From contig PWGV01000029.1 in NCBI GenBank assembly GCA_003554585.1, positions 1-59,904 on the forward strand: DNA of 59,904 nt, written 5' to 3'. The position numbers and the translations under genes were made by a program. Numbering within the stretch: the first letter of the stretch is position 1; every line of letters starts with the position of its first letter. Below are positions 7,424-15,225 of the stretch, in pieces. This DNA comes from Halobacteroidaceae bacterium. Lineage in GTDB: Bacteria > Bacillota > Halanaerobiia > B1SED10-174. A model generated the notes under the pieces. The model made no database searches. It was not told where the DNA came from and saw nothing but the letters and a program-made list of their open reading frames with translations.

Positions 7424-8713
7424 TCAGTCAATTTTTTTGCTGAAAATATCGGTCAGGCTGACTTTTTCAATCCGCTTTCTGATTTCCTCTTTATCCGTGG
7501 TGTAAAAGCCTTTTTCTTTCAGGTGATCAAAAAGAACCGACCCCGAGAAAGTATATTTTTTGCTTCGCCCGGGCTCAGTTTGCATTTCTTCATTGACATA
7601 GGCAATTGCTTCTCCAATTGAAGTTTCCCGGGATAGTTCGAGGAGTTCCTTGCCTTCGGCTTGGCGTACGGCATTATGCCCCGCCAGGGTTCCGGTAACA
7701 ATAGCCTCGGTATGTCCGACCAAGAGTCCTGCTTTTTCTCCGCCGCAGAAAAGATTATTCAAGCCCTGTACTTTTAGGGCGTTGTCCCGGGGAGAAAGGG
7801 CCATATAGCGCATGGAATTCCCCATGTCTCCTGCGTAAGGATCTTCGTAACGGGCGTTTTCAAAGCCAGGAATCATTCGGAGAGCTTCCAGGGGGAAGAA
7901 AGGGGACATCAGTTTGGCATGCCCGGTGTCGAGGAGAATTACATTCGCTGCGTATTCCGCCAGAGCATACTGCTGGCAGGCTTTTGAACTGAGGGAATCT
8001 TCTCCTTTTTGCAGTTCTTCAGGGATTGGGACAACTGCAACACCTTTGGTATTTAATTCTTCCTGGATTTCTGGGGATAAGGATTCTTTGAAAATTTTGC
8101 AGGATCCGCTCATGGCTCCTATAGAGCCATCACCTTTGCGGCCTACCATTTCCTCTATTCCGAGTTTACCAGCAATGCTAACCCTGTTCCCGTAACTGTG
8201 GCAGCGGATTACGCACATTGCACAACCATTGCCGTACTTAATACAATTGGCCATGGGACCAGCAGTTCCGGTTGCTTCAACAAAAACATCCCCGGTAATT
8301 TTCTCCTTATCCTCGTCCAGGATAACAGCTGTGATATTGCCGTTTTCATCTTTCTCTGCATTAACAGCTCTAGCTGTTAAACGTACTTCAATTCCCAGAT
8401 CCAGTAAATGTTTTTTTACTGCAGGTTCCACCAGGCTGATATCATATAGGTTAGCGTGTTTGTGGCCGGGGAATTCAATATTATGGTGTCGGGATACCCG
8501 GTCAGTAATTTGGAAAAGATCACCACCGCCCATAGCGATGGCTTCTTCAGTCGCGGTATAGCGCCCGTTATTGCGCATAATACCCCCCACGAGACCTGTT
8601 CCAAGAAGCATTTCCATTCTCTCGATTACAATAACTTCCGCACCTTGTTTCCTTGCAGCGATCGCGGCAGCAGAACCTGCCCACCCGCCACCGATTACAA
8701 CGACCTTGCTCAT
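7424..8713 (-). CDS. FAD-dependent oxidoreductase
   Basis: The 429-residue protein opens with a Rossmann dinucleotide motif, VVVIGGGWAGSAAA (4-17), and the acidic end of strand two, VIVIER (27-32). FAD-contact motifs follow: FVEATGTAG (144-152) and NNLFCGGEKAG near 330. The C-terminal half resembles FAD_oxidored-type flavoproteins. Four cysteines (157, 164, 167, 171) form a cluster in NGCAMCVIRC that could bind an Fe-S centre or act in redox. No quinone or NAD domain is seen, so the electron partner is unknown. It is the first gene of the operon with the small protein and the transporter, with ribosome site aaaggagg. Confidence 0.82.
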   Translation of the reverse strand: MSKVVVIGGGWAGSAAAIAARKQGAEVIVIERMEMLLGTGLVGGIMRNNGRYTATEEAIAMGGGDLFQITDRVSRHHNIEFPGHKHANLYDISLVEPAVKKHLLDLGIEVRLTARAVNAEKDENGNITAVILDEDKEKITGDVFVEATGTAGPMANCIKYGNGCAMCVIRCHSYGNRVSIAGKLGIEEMVGRKGDGSIGAMSGSCKIFKESLSPEIQEELNTKGVAVVPIPEELQKGEDSLSSKACQQYALAEYAANVILLDTGHAKLMSPFFPLEALRMIPGFENARYEDPYAGDMGNSMRYMALSPRDNALKVQGLNNLFCGGEKAGLLVGHTEAIVTGTLAGHNAVRQAEGKELLELSRETSIGEAIAYVNEEMQTEPGRSKKYTFSGSVLFDHLKEKGFYTTDKEEIRKRIEKVSLTDIFSKKID

Positions 8714-9016
8714 TTTAAAAGTCCTCCTTTGAAATTTTTTTATAAAAATGGGGGAAAAGTAGGATCAGGCTTTTTTTACTAAAAGGGACATCACCTCTGC
8801 AATAGTTGGAAAGGGGAAAGAGAGTTTTTGGAAAGAAAAAGAAATTTTTGGCGCTCATCAATGATGAGCCGATATATATATATTTCGACAAAAAAAATTA
8901 ATTCCTGCAAGGAGGTAGGAAAAAATTAAAAAATTTTCCTTTCGGTTGGGAAGGGAGGAGTTGCTCTAAAGAAATAGAATGGGAAAGAAGGATCAATTTT
9001 TAAAGGAGTTGTAAAC
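8714..9016. promoter_or_regulatory. Divergent intergenic region
   Basis: This AT-rich region separates the minus-strand flavoprotein operon from the plus-strand methyltransferase. It holds the ribosome sites of both genes, an alternating AT stretch (8872-8881) usable as a -10 region on the minus strand, and a perfect palindrome (listed separately). I see no open reading frame or RNA gene in it. Confidence 0.5.
8853..8869. promoter_or_regulatory. Palindromic operator candidate
   Basis: A perfect inverted repeat, gctcatca-a-tgatgagc, lies next to the AT-repeat and about 140 bases upstream of the flavoprotein start. Its size and position fit a dimeric repressor or activator site. No T-run follows on either strand, so it is not a terminator. 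The cognate regulator is unknown. Confidence 0.5.
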
Positions 9017-9655
9017 ATGGAAAACTGTTTTCTCTGCGGATGGGGAAAAAGAGAAGAGAAAAGCTTGTCCCAGGGAATTTATCGTTTTTGCCCCAATTGC
9101 GAATTGATTTCTCTGGACCCGCGAAATTTAATCAGCCTCCGGGAGGAAAAAGAAAGATACCTTGAACACGATAATACTCTGGAAAATGAGGGTTATGTGA
9201 AAATGTTTAATGACTTTATTTCCCGGGCAGTAAACCCTTTTGTCGGGTCACCGGGGCAAGTTCTTGATTATGGATGCGGTCCAGAACCTGTTTTGGGAGA
9301 ACTTCTCCTACGGATGGGTTTTCAGGTTGAAGTTTTTGACCCGTTTTTTTATCCCCAAAAAAAATTAGAAAAAGAAAGTTTCGATTTAATTACCTGCACA
9401 GAAGTTCTGGAACACATCAGTAAAGCGGCGGATTTCTGGGGGATGGTATTTTCCCTTCTTCGCCCGGGAGGGTTGCTTGCTATAATGACTCATTTTCACC
9501 CGGACTGGGAAGAATTTCCGGGTTGGTGGTATCACCGGGACCCAACCCATATCACTTTTTATAATCGCCGGACCCTGGACTGGATAACTGAAAACATGCC
9601 TTTTGAACTTCTTTACCAGGATAACCATAAAATGGCTTCCCTCAGAAAGCAATAA
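9017..9655 (+). CDS. Class I SAM methyltransferase with N-terminal zinc ribbon
   Basis: The 212-residue protein begins with two cysteine pairs, CFLCGW (4-7) and CPNC (27-30), that look like a small zinc ribbon. A SAM-binding domain follows: VLDYGCGPEP (about 87-96), the acidic VEVFDP, then TCTEVLEHI and LLRPGGLLAI. The layout matches ribbon-bearing methyltransferases of small molecules or sugars; the substrate is unknown. It precedes mtnA by about 100 bases. Confidence 0.82.
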   Translation: MENCFLCGWGKREEKSLSQGIYRFCPNCELISLDPRNLISLREEKERYLEHDNTLENEGYVKMFNDFISRAVNPFVGSPGQVLDYGCGPEPVLGELLLRMGFQVEVFDPFFYPQKKLEKESFDLITCTEVLEHISKAADFWGMVFSLLRPGGLLAIMTHFHPDWEEFPGWWYHRDPTHITFYNRRTLDWITENMPFELLYQDNHKMASLRKQ

Positions 9656-9757
9656 TTGCCAGCGAAAAAACAAAAATGTTTTTCCATTCAATATTTTTCC
9701 TAATATAGAAAAATTAGGGAGAAAACCGATTTGGGACAAAATCAGGGGAGGGTTTTT

Positions 9758-10810
9758 ATGAAATGGGAAACGATGCTTTTAGAAGAGGATTGCCTCAAGC
9801 TAATTGACCAGCGCAAGATCCCCCAGGAGATCGAGTATTTCAAGGCCCGGGATTATCAGCAGGTTATTTTCGCGATTAGAGAAATGGTAGTCAGGGGTGC
9901 TCCGGCCATAGGGGCTACTGCTGCCCACGGAGTTTACCTGGCAGCAGTGGAGTTTAAGGATCTGGAGAATGAGGATTTCCAAAAGGAAATGGACAGGGCC
10001 ATGCAGGAACTGGCTGAATCCCGACCCACTGCTGTTAACTTAACCTGGGGAATTCGGAGGATGGAGAAAATAGTTAAAGAAAGTGAGATCTTGGAGAGGG
10101 GAAAATTATTAGAAAAACTGCTCAAGGAATCAAGGACAATAGCCCGGGAGGATGTTGAGATTAATAAAGAACTGGGCCGGGTGGGACAGAAAATCATTCC
10201 CCCCGGGGCAGCGGTTTTGAGCCACTGCAATACAGGCGCACTTGCTACGGTGGGCTTTGGAACAGCTCTGGGGGTGATCAGGGCGGCCCATGCTGCGGGA
10301 AAAAATATTAAAGTTTTTGTTGACGAAACGCGGCCTCGCCTGCAGGGGGCAAGATTGAATGCTTTTGAGTTACTGGAAGAAGGGATCCCCGCTACCCTGA
10401 TTGTGGACAGTACCGCTGCAGTTTTAATGCAGAAGGGAGAGGTTGACGTCATAGTTGTGGGTGCGGATAGGATTGCCGCCAACGGAGACACTGCCAATAA
10501 AATAGGTACTTTTATGCTATCCCAACTGGCCAAGGTCTTTAACATACCCTTTTATATTGCTGCTCCTATCTCCACAATTGATTTTAACCTGGACGGGGGA
10601 GAGGATATCGAAATTGAAGAAAGGGATCCCCGGGAAATAACCCACTGGCAGGAACAGCCGATCGCACCGGAGGGTATAAATGTTTTCAATCCTGCCTTTG
10701 ATGTTACTCCTGCAGAGAATATTACGGGCATAATTACTGAAAAGGGCATAGTCCAGGCTCCATTTAAAGAAAACCTGGCCTCAATTGCCCCGGGTGGTGA
10801 TAAAGGTTAA
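9758..10810 (+). CDS. mtnA: S-methyl-5-thioribose-1-phosphate isomerase
   Basis: The enzyme converts 5-methylthioribose-1-phosphate to methylthioribulose-1-phosphate in methionine salvage; relatives also act on 5-deoxyribose-1-phosphate. The 350-residue protein has RGAPAIG (46-52), the catalytic cysteine in HCNTGALAT (Cys157) and the catalytic aspartate in GADRIAANGD (Asp237), which separate true MtnA from eIF2B-like proteins. The start is ATG 9758 after aggggaggg; an earlier TTG at 9731 has no ribosome site. It overlaps the next gene, an alcohol dehydrogenase, so the two are likely co-translated. Confidence 0.93.
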   Translation: MKWETMLLEEDCLKLIDQRKIPQEIEYFKARDYQQVIFAIREMVVRGAPAIGATAAHGVYLAAVEFKDLENEDFQKEMDRAMQELAESRPTAVNLTWGIRRMEKIVKESEILERGKLLEKLLKESRTIAREDVEINKELGRVGQKIIPPGAAVLSHCNTGALATVGFGTALGVIRAAHAAGKNIKVFVDETRPRLQGARLNAFELLEEGIPATLIVDSTAAVLMQKGEVDVIVVGADRIAANGDTANKIGTFMLSQLAKVFNIPFYIAAPISTIDFNLDGGEDIEIEERDPREITHWQEQPIAPEGINVFNPAFDVTPAENITGIITEKGIVQAPFKENLASIAPGGDKG

Positions 10811-11759
10811 AGCGCTAGTCTTGGAAAATGGTGAAGTTTTTTTAAAAGATGTCCCAACCCCCACACCCCAGGAAGAAGAGGTTTTAATCAGGGTCTCCCT
10901 GGGTGGAATCTGCAGCACTGACCTGGAAATGGTAAAGGGATATGTTCCTTTCACAGGGGTTATGGGGCATGAATTTGTGGGGAGAGTGGAAATTGACCCC
11001 CAAGGTGAATTTACCGGAACAAGGGTTGTTGGAGAAATCAATATTGGTTGTGGAAGCTGTTCTTTTTGTCAGGCAGGTCTTAAGAATCACTGCCAGAAAA
11101 GAGAGGTAGTTGGAATTCGCCAGAGGCAGGGTGTTTTTGCAGAGTATGTTGCCCTTCCCCGGGAAAACATTTACCCGGTTCCGGTTGAAAGCCCGGATGA
11201 GGAAGCGGTCTTTGTAGAACCCCTGGCAGCGGCCTTGCAGGTTTTAGAGCAGGTGCACATTCCACCTTCCCATAGGGTTGTGGTTTTAGGAGACGGCAGA
11301 CTGGGCTTGCTTGTGGCCATGGTTTTGGCGGAGGCAGGGCTCGAATCAATAATCCTGGGACATCACAAAGAAAAAATGGATATCGTAAAACCCCTGGGAG
11401 TAACGGGGGTAGTTGCGGAAGAATTTTCTGAAAAAGTAGATTTGGTAGTTGAATGTACCGGAAGCTCAGCAGGATTTCAGAAGGCCCAGCAAATCTTGCA
11501 TCCACGTGGGACTATTGTTTTGAAAACCACAGTCGCTGGAAAAGCATCTGTTGATCTCGCTTCCCTGGTTACAGGGGAAATAACCGTTGTTGGATCACGC
11601 TGTGGTCCGTTTCTCCCCGCCCTAAATCTTTTAAAGAGGGGAAAGCTCCCTTTGAGCAAAATGGTGGATAAAGTTTTCACTCTGTCACAAGGTAAAGAAG
11701 CCCTGGAATATGCTTCCCGCAAAGGCGTGAAAAAGGTTTTGCTTGATATGGAGTGCTAA
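10797..11759 (+). CDS. Zinc-type alcohol dehydrogenase family protein (MDR)
   Basis: A medium-chain dehydrogenase/reductase of about 320 residues. The catalytic zinc region GGICSTDLE and GHEFVGRV comes first, then the structural zinc cysteines GCGSCSFCQAGLKNHC, and a Rossmann motif VVLGDGRLGLLVA near residue 165. It would oxidise an alcohol or reduce an aldehyde/ketone with NAD(P). The start is uncertain: GTG 10797, GTG 10794 and TTG 10785 are in frame and none has a clear ribosome site, so translation may be coupled to mtnA, whose end it overlaps. The placement suggests action on a product of the MtnA pathway. Confidence 0.85.
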   Translation: MIKVKALVLENGEVFLKDVPTPTPQEEEVLIRVSLGGICSTDLEMVKGYVPFTGVMGHEFVGRVEIDPQGEFTGTRVVGEINIGCGSCSFCQAGLKNHCQKREVVGIRQRQGVFAEYVALPRENIYPVPVESPDEEAVFVEPLAAALQVLEQVHIPPSHRVVVLGDGRLGLLVAMVLAEAGLESIILGHHKEKMDIVKPLGVTGVVAEEFSEKVDLVVECTGSSAGFQKAQQILHPRGTIVLKTTVAGKASVDLASLVTGEITVVGSRCGPFLPALNLLKRGKLPLSKMVDKVFTLSQGKEALEYASRKGVKKVLLDMEC

Positions 11760-11923
11760 AACAGAATAAACAGTAGGGAAATAAAACATTCCTTTCACAT
11801 TACTTTCTGGTAACTTTTTTCGGATTTTATAAATTCTTTGCAGGATTAAGACAATGCGGAACGAATTTTTTGAAAAAAGAGAGGTTCTGGAAAAAACGAA
11901 AAGAAGGATGGGAGAATTGATTA

Positions 11924-12160
11924 ATGCCGGATCAGAGGATAAGGGTAAAAATTCGGGATCAGCGGGGAATGGAAGATTCTTTACCTGGAGAAATGCAAAT
12001 CCCTAAAGATACAACACTGGGGGATTTTTTAGAAACTCTTCCTCTTCCCGGCGGTCCTGGTTATTATACAATTTTACAAAACGGAAAGATGGGGAAACGC
12101 AGAGATGTTCTCCGGGAAGGAGATGAAATTGCAATCCTGCCCCTGTCTGTGGGAGGATGA
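11924..12160 (+). CDS. MoaD/ThiS-like sulfur carrier protein
   Basis: A 78-residue beta-grasp protein ending in the diagnostic Gly-Gly (LPLSVGG). It carries the GDEIAILP motif just before the tail, as in MoaD. Such proteins are thiocarboxylated at the terminal glycine and donate sulfur to molybdopterin. It lies 3 bases upstream of the AOR gene, so it probably serves assembly of the tungstopterin cofactor for that enzyme. Confidence 0.88.
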   Translation: MPDQRIRVKIRDQRGMEDSLPGEMQIPKDTTLGDFLETLPLPGGPGYYTILQNGKMGKRRDVLREGDEIAILPLSVGG

Positions 12161-12163
12161 AGC

Positions 12164-14059
12164 ATGGAAACCAGCGAAAACAAGTTTCTTTTTGTCGATC
12201 TTACAAATTCGAAAACATGGGTAGAAGAACCAGACCAGGTTTTTTGCCGAACTTTTTTAGGGGGGCGCGGCTGGGCACTTCCTTACCTTTTAAAAAACCT
12301 TAAGCCCAGGACTGATCCTCTAAGCCCGGAGAACATCCTGGCAGTTACGACCAGCGTGATTTCCGGTGCAAGGGGTCCGGCCATGCCCAGGGTAATTGTT
12401 TGTGCGAAATCTCCCCTAACTGGAGCATTCGGGGAGAGTGAAGCAGGAGGGTACTGGGGCCCGGAACTCAAAAAAGCTGGCTTTGGGGCGGTATTTGTCC
12501 TGGGGAAAGCTCCCGAACCAGTTTATATCTGGATAAGTGATGGGGAAGTGGAAATTAAAAACGCCGCCCAACTCTGGGGGTTAGAAACCGGAGAAACCCA
12601 GGATTTAATTCGCAGCGATTTAGGAGAATCCCGGGCCCGAGTTCTGCAGATTGGTCCTGCAGGTGAAAACGGAGTTCTTTATGCAAATATTGTCAATGAA
12701 CTGGCTCATTTTAATGGTCGAAACGGTCTGGGAGCAGTCATGGGGTCCAAAAACTTAAAGGCTATTGTAGTTCGGGGAAGTAGAGAAGTAACTGTAGCTG
12801 ACCCCGAGAGGGTAAAAGAAATTAATGCCTGGACAGCAAAGGAAGGATTACAAAAACCTCTGGGAGAGATACTACACCGGCACGGGACCCTACCCCTGGT
12901 CAGGGGTTTCCAGGAAATGGGTGCTTTACCCACCCGTAACTGGACCCGGGGGGTTTTCCGGGGTGGAGAAGAAATTTCGGCAGAGAATCTTCATAAAACA
13001 ATATATATTGAACCCAAAGGCTGTTATTCCTGTCCCATTCGCTGTAAAAGGCGGGCCAGAGTGGATAATGATGATTTCCAGGTAGACCCCCGTTTTGGAG
13101 GTCCTGAATATGAAACAATCGGCGCCCTTGGTTCGATACTGGAAATTTCGGATCCCTATTTGCTGGCCAAGGCAAATGAAATGTGCAATCGTTATGCAGT
13201 TGATACCATTTCCCTTGGAATGACCATTGGCTGGTTGATGGAGGCTTTTGAAAAGGGATTGGTTGACCAGGATGATTGCGATGGTCTGGATATAAGGTTT
13301 GGTAATGGTAAGGTTTTGCTGCCCTTGATTGAGAAAATTGTTTTCAAAAAGGGTTTGGGAGAAAAAATGGCTCAGGGTAGCAAGCGCTTGGCCCGGGAGT
13401 TGGGGTTAGAAGACCAGGGCTTCTTAATGGAGGTTAAAGGTCAGGAGGTTCCAATGCACGATCCCCGGGTAAAAACCGGAGTTGGCCTGCAATATGCTCT
13501 ATCTGATTATGGGGCCGATCACATTGTAGCTCCCCACGATACAGTTTTTGCCACAGAAGATGGGCCGGGGATCAAAGAAGCTTCTGCCCTGGGGATTTTC
13601 CAGCCTGTTGATCCCCTGAGTCTGGGTCCGGAAAAGGTCAGGCTTTTCTATTACTCGGATCTATTCTGGAGCCTGATTGATATGCTGGGTTTTTGCACTT
13701 TTGGCTTTGTTCCAAGGGGCCCAATACCTCTAGAAATGATGGTTGACCTGATAAAGGCAGTTACTGGCTGGCCGGTTTCTCTCTGGGAACTTTTTAAGGC
13801 CGCAGAAAGAACCATTCACCTGGCCCGGCTTTTTAACCTCCGGGAAGGCTTTACCATTGAAGACGATAGGTTGCCCCAGAGATTTTTCCAGGATTTTGAG
13901 GATGGACCCCTTAAAGGAAAGGGAGGTATTGATCAAAATCAATTAAAAGCTGCAATGCGAACGCGCTACATTATGATGGGGTGGGATCCGGATACTGGAA
14001 AGCCCCTACCCGAGAGATTATATGAACTTGGTTTGAGGGAATTTGTAAAAGATGAATAA
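12164..14059 (+). CDS. Aldehyde:ferredoxin oxidoreductase (tungsten, AOR family)
   Basis: AOR oxidises aldehydes to carboxylic acids, or the reverse, with ferredoxin and a tungsten bis-pterin centre. The 631-residue protein has the full family length. Domain 1 shows SGARGPAMPR (68-76) and GRNGLGAVMGSKNLKAI (185-201). The [4Fe-4S] cysteines are Cys287, Cys290, Cys294 (GCYSCPIRC) and Cys511 (GFCTFGF). It has its own MoaD-like carrier just upstream and an Lrp-type regulator downstream. The exact substrate cannot be read; context suggests an aldehyde from sugar-phosphate or amino acid breakdown. Confidence 0.92.
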   Translation: METSENKFLFVDLTNSKTWVEEPDQVFCRTFLGGRGWALPYLLKNLKPRTDPLSPENILAVTTSVISGARGPAMPRVIVCAKSPLTGAFGESEAGGYWGPELKKAGFGAVFVLGKAPEPVYIWISDGEVEIKNAAQLWGLETGETQDLIRSDLGESRARVLQIGPAGENGVLYANIVNELAHFNGRNGLGAVMGSKNLKAIVVRGSREVTVADPERVKEINAWTAKEGLQKPLGEILHRHGTLPLVRGFQEMGALPTRNWTRGVFRGGEEISAENLHKTIYIEPKGCYSCPIRCKRRARVDNDDFQVDPRFGGPEYETIGALGSILEISDPYLLAKANEMCNRYAVDTISLGMTIGWLMEAFEKGLVDQDDCDGLDIRFGNGKVLLPLIEKIVFKKGLGEKMAQGSKRLARELGLEDQGFLMEVKGQEVPMHDPRVKTGVGLQYALSDYGADHIVAPHDTVFATEDGPGIKEASALGIFQPVDPLSLGPEKVRLFYYSDLFWSLIDMLGFCTFGFVPRGPIPLEMMVDLIKAVTGWPVSLWELFKAAERTIHLARLFNLREGFTIEDDRLPQRFFQDFEDGPLKGKGGIDQNQLKAAMRTRYIMMGWDPDTGKPLPERLYELGLREFVKDE

Positions 14060-14117
14060 AATTGTCGTGGGCTTGAAGTGAAAAATAAAAATTAATTTGG
14101 AATGAGGGGGAGTACCA

Positions 14118-14576
14118 TTGCGTTTTAAAGGCTTGGACGAGGTGAATCGAAAAATACTTGAACACCTTACCGAGGACAGCCGTATTTCTTATGCTGAGCT
14201 GGCTAGGAAAATTCATCTTTCCCGGGTAGCAGTCAGGGAAAGAATTAATAACATGATTAAAGAAGGAATTATTTCGCAATTTACTACGGTAGTTAATGCC
14301 TCCAAGGTTGGTTACCCGGTTCCCGCGTTTCTGGAAATTGAGGTCCGACCGGAAAAAATTCAGGGTGTGATTTCTGAGCTCAAAAACAAAGATGAAATAA
14401 AGGCAATCTATCAGAAAACCGGCTCTACTGCGGTTCAGGCCCATGCTTTTCTGGAGAGTACTGAAAAATTAAATGAGTTCCTGCAGGAAGAAGTTTACCT
14501 TATTGAAGGAATTGAGGGGGTGGATTGTCAGCTGCTGTTAAGTTGTTTTAAGTCAGACCTGAACATAAATATATAG
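14118..14576 (+). CDS. Lrp/AsnC family transcriptional regulator
   Basis: The 152-residue protein has an N-terminal helix-turn-helix (RKILEHLTEDSRISYAELA, then VRERINNMIKEGII; residues 7-50) and a C-terminal RAM ligand-binding domain. TTG start after gaggggga. Lrp proteins sense amino acids or related small molecules. Downstream of AOR, it probably controls this cluster or amino acid metabolism more widely. A terminator follows. Confidence 0.88.
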   Translation: MRFKGLDEVNRKILEHLTEDSRISYAELARKIHLSRVAVRERINNMIKEGIISQFTTVVNASKVGYPVPAFLEIEVRPEKIQGVISELKNKDEIKAIYQKTGSTAVQAHAFLESTEKLNEFLQEEVYLIEGIEGVDCQLLLSCFKSDLNINI

Positions 14577-14605
14577 AAAAAAACCCGGTTCCCCCGGGGT
14601 TTTTC
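14577..14605 (+). terminator. Terminator after the Lrp gene
   Basis: aaacccgg pairs with ccggggttt around a C-rich loop, followed by TTTTT, right after the stop codon. Confidence 0.75.
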
Positions 14606-14656
14606 ATAGATAGAGGGTTTTTTCTCTCTTTTATTAAATCCCAATTTATGGGTTTA

Positions 14657-14686
14657 TTGACACTTATCAAAACTTGATGTTAAAAT
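14657..14686 (+). promoter_or_regulatory. Promoter of the ArsR-family gene
   Basis: TTGACA (14657-14662) and TAAAAT (14681-14686) are separated by 18 bases. The -35 box is a perfect sigma-A consensus. It lies 40 bases upstream of the start codon. Confidence 0.75.
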
Positions 14687-14696
14687 AGTATATGGT

Positions 14697-14714
14697 GATA
14701 TTGAAATATATTAT
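14697..14714 (+). promoter_or_regulatory. Candidate ArsR operator 1
   Basis: gatattgaaatatatt lies just downstream of the -10 box of the ArsR gene. It shares the core TTGAAAT preceded by ATAT with a site at the same position after the radical SAM promoter. Binding by the encoded ArsR protein is inference. Confidence 0.4.
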
Positions 14715-14726
14715 ACGGAGGGAGCC

Positions 14727-15050
14727 ATGGATCATTTAGCTGAGTTATTTTGGGTTTTGGGAGAGAAGGGTCGCTTAAGAATTCTCCAGCTTTTAGCAGA
14801 AGGGGAGAAGTGTGTTTGTGAATTAATTGAAGAACTTGAATTGTCACAGGCTGCAATTTCTCACCATCTCAGGATTTTAAGGAAGATTGGATTAATTAGA
14901 GTTCGAAGGGAAGGAAGATGGGGTTTTTATTCTCTCGACAAAGATGCTTTCGCTAGTTTAAAGCTCCTTTTAGATAAGGAACTTTTTCAGCTGGTTGCCA
15001 ACGGTTCGGAAAATAAACCTCGTTCTTCTGTTACCTGTGAGAAAAAATAA
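14727..15050 (+). CDS. ArsR family transcriptional regulator
   Basis: A 107-residue winged-helix repressor. The helix-turn-helix is LELSQAAISHHLRILRKIG (38-56), followed by the wing RREGRWGFYSL. Two cysteines in KCVCELIEEL (29 and 31) occupy the place of the ArsR/SmtB metal or metalloid site (ELCVCDL type), and another Cys is near the C-terminus. It may therefore sense a thiophilic metal or metalloid or a redox signal. A good promoter precedes it. It is followed by a radical SAM gene with its own promoter and a similar putative operator. Confidence 0.88.
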   Translation: MDHLAELFWVLGEKGRLRILQLLAEGEKCVCELIEELELSQAAISHHLRILRKIGLIRVRREGRWGFYSLDKDAFASLKLLLDKELFQLVANGSENKPRSSVTCEKK

Positions 15051-15078
15051 TATTCTCCCAGGAGAAAAAGGGCTTTAT

Positions 15079-15107
15079 TTGACGATAGGTGTAAAATTTA
15101 GTAAAAT
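15079..15107 (+). promoter_or_regulatory. Promoter of the radical SAM gene
   Basis: TTGACG (15079-15084) and TAAAAT (15102-15107) have the ideal 17-base spacing, about 120 bases upstream of the start codon. Confidence 0.7.
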
Positions 15108-15116
15108 CAAATTAGA

Positions 15117-15134
15117 AATATCTTGAAATGATTT
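15117..15134 (+). promoter_or_regulatory. Candidate ArsR operator 2
   Basis: The sequence atatcttgaaatgattt, with the partial inverted repeat gaaatatcttgaaat, lies about 10 bases after the -10 box. It matches operator candidate 1 in the TTGAAAT core and in its position relative to the promoter. Confidence 0.4.
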
Positions 15135-15225
15135 GCAATACTGGTGGAAAAATGGAGGTGTTTTTTTCTGATTTTTCCTTGCGAACTGTAAAACTAAGGG
15201 TTTACTATGTTAAGGGGGGAGCCGC

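Noticed and set aside
15053-15066. ttctcc...ggagaa hairpin after the ArsR gene
   Set aside because: Only 5-6 bp with a minimal loop and no T-run after it; too weak to call a terminator.
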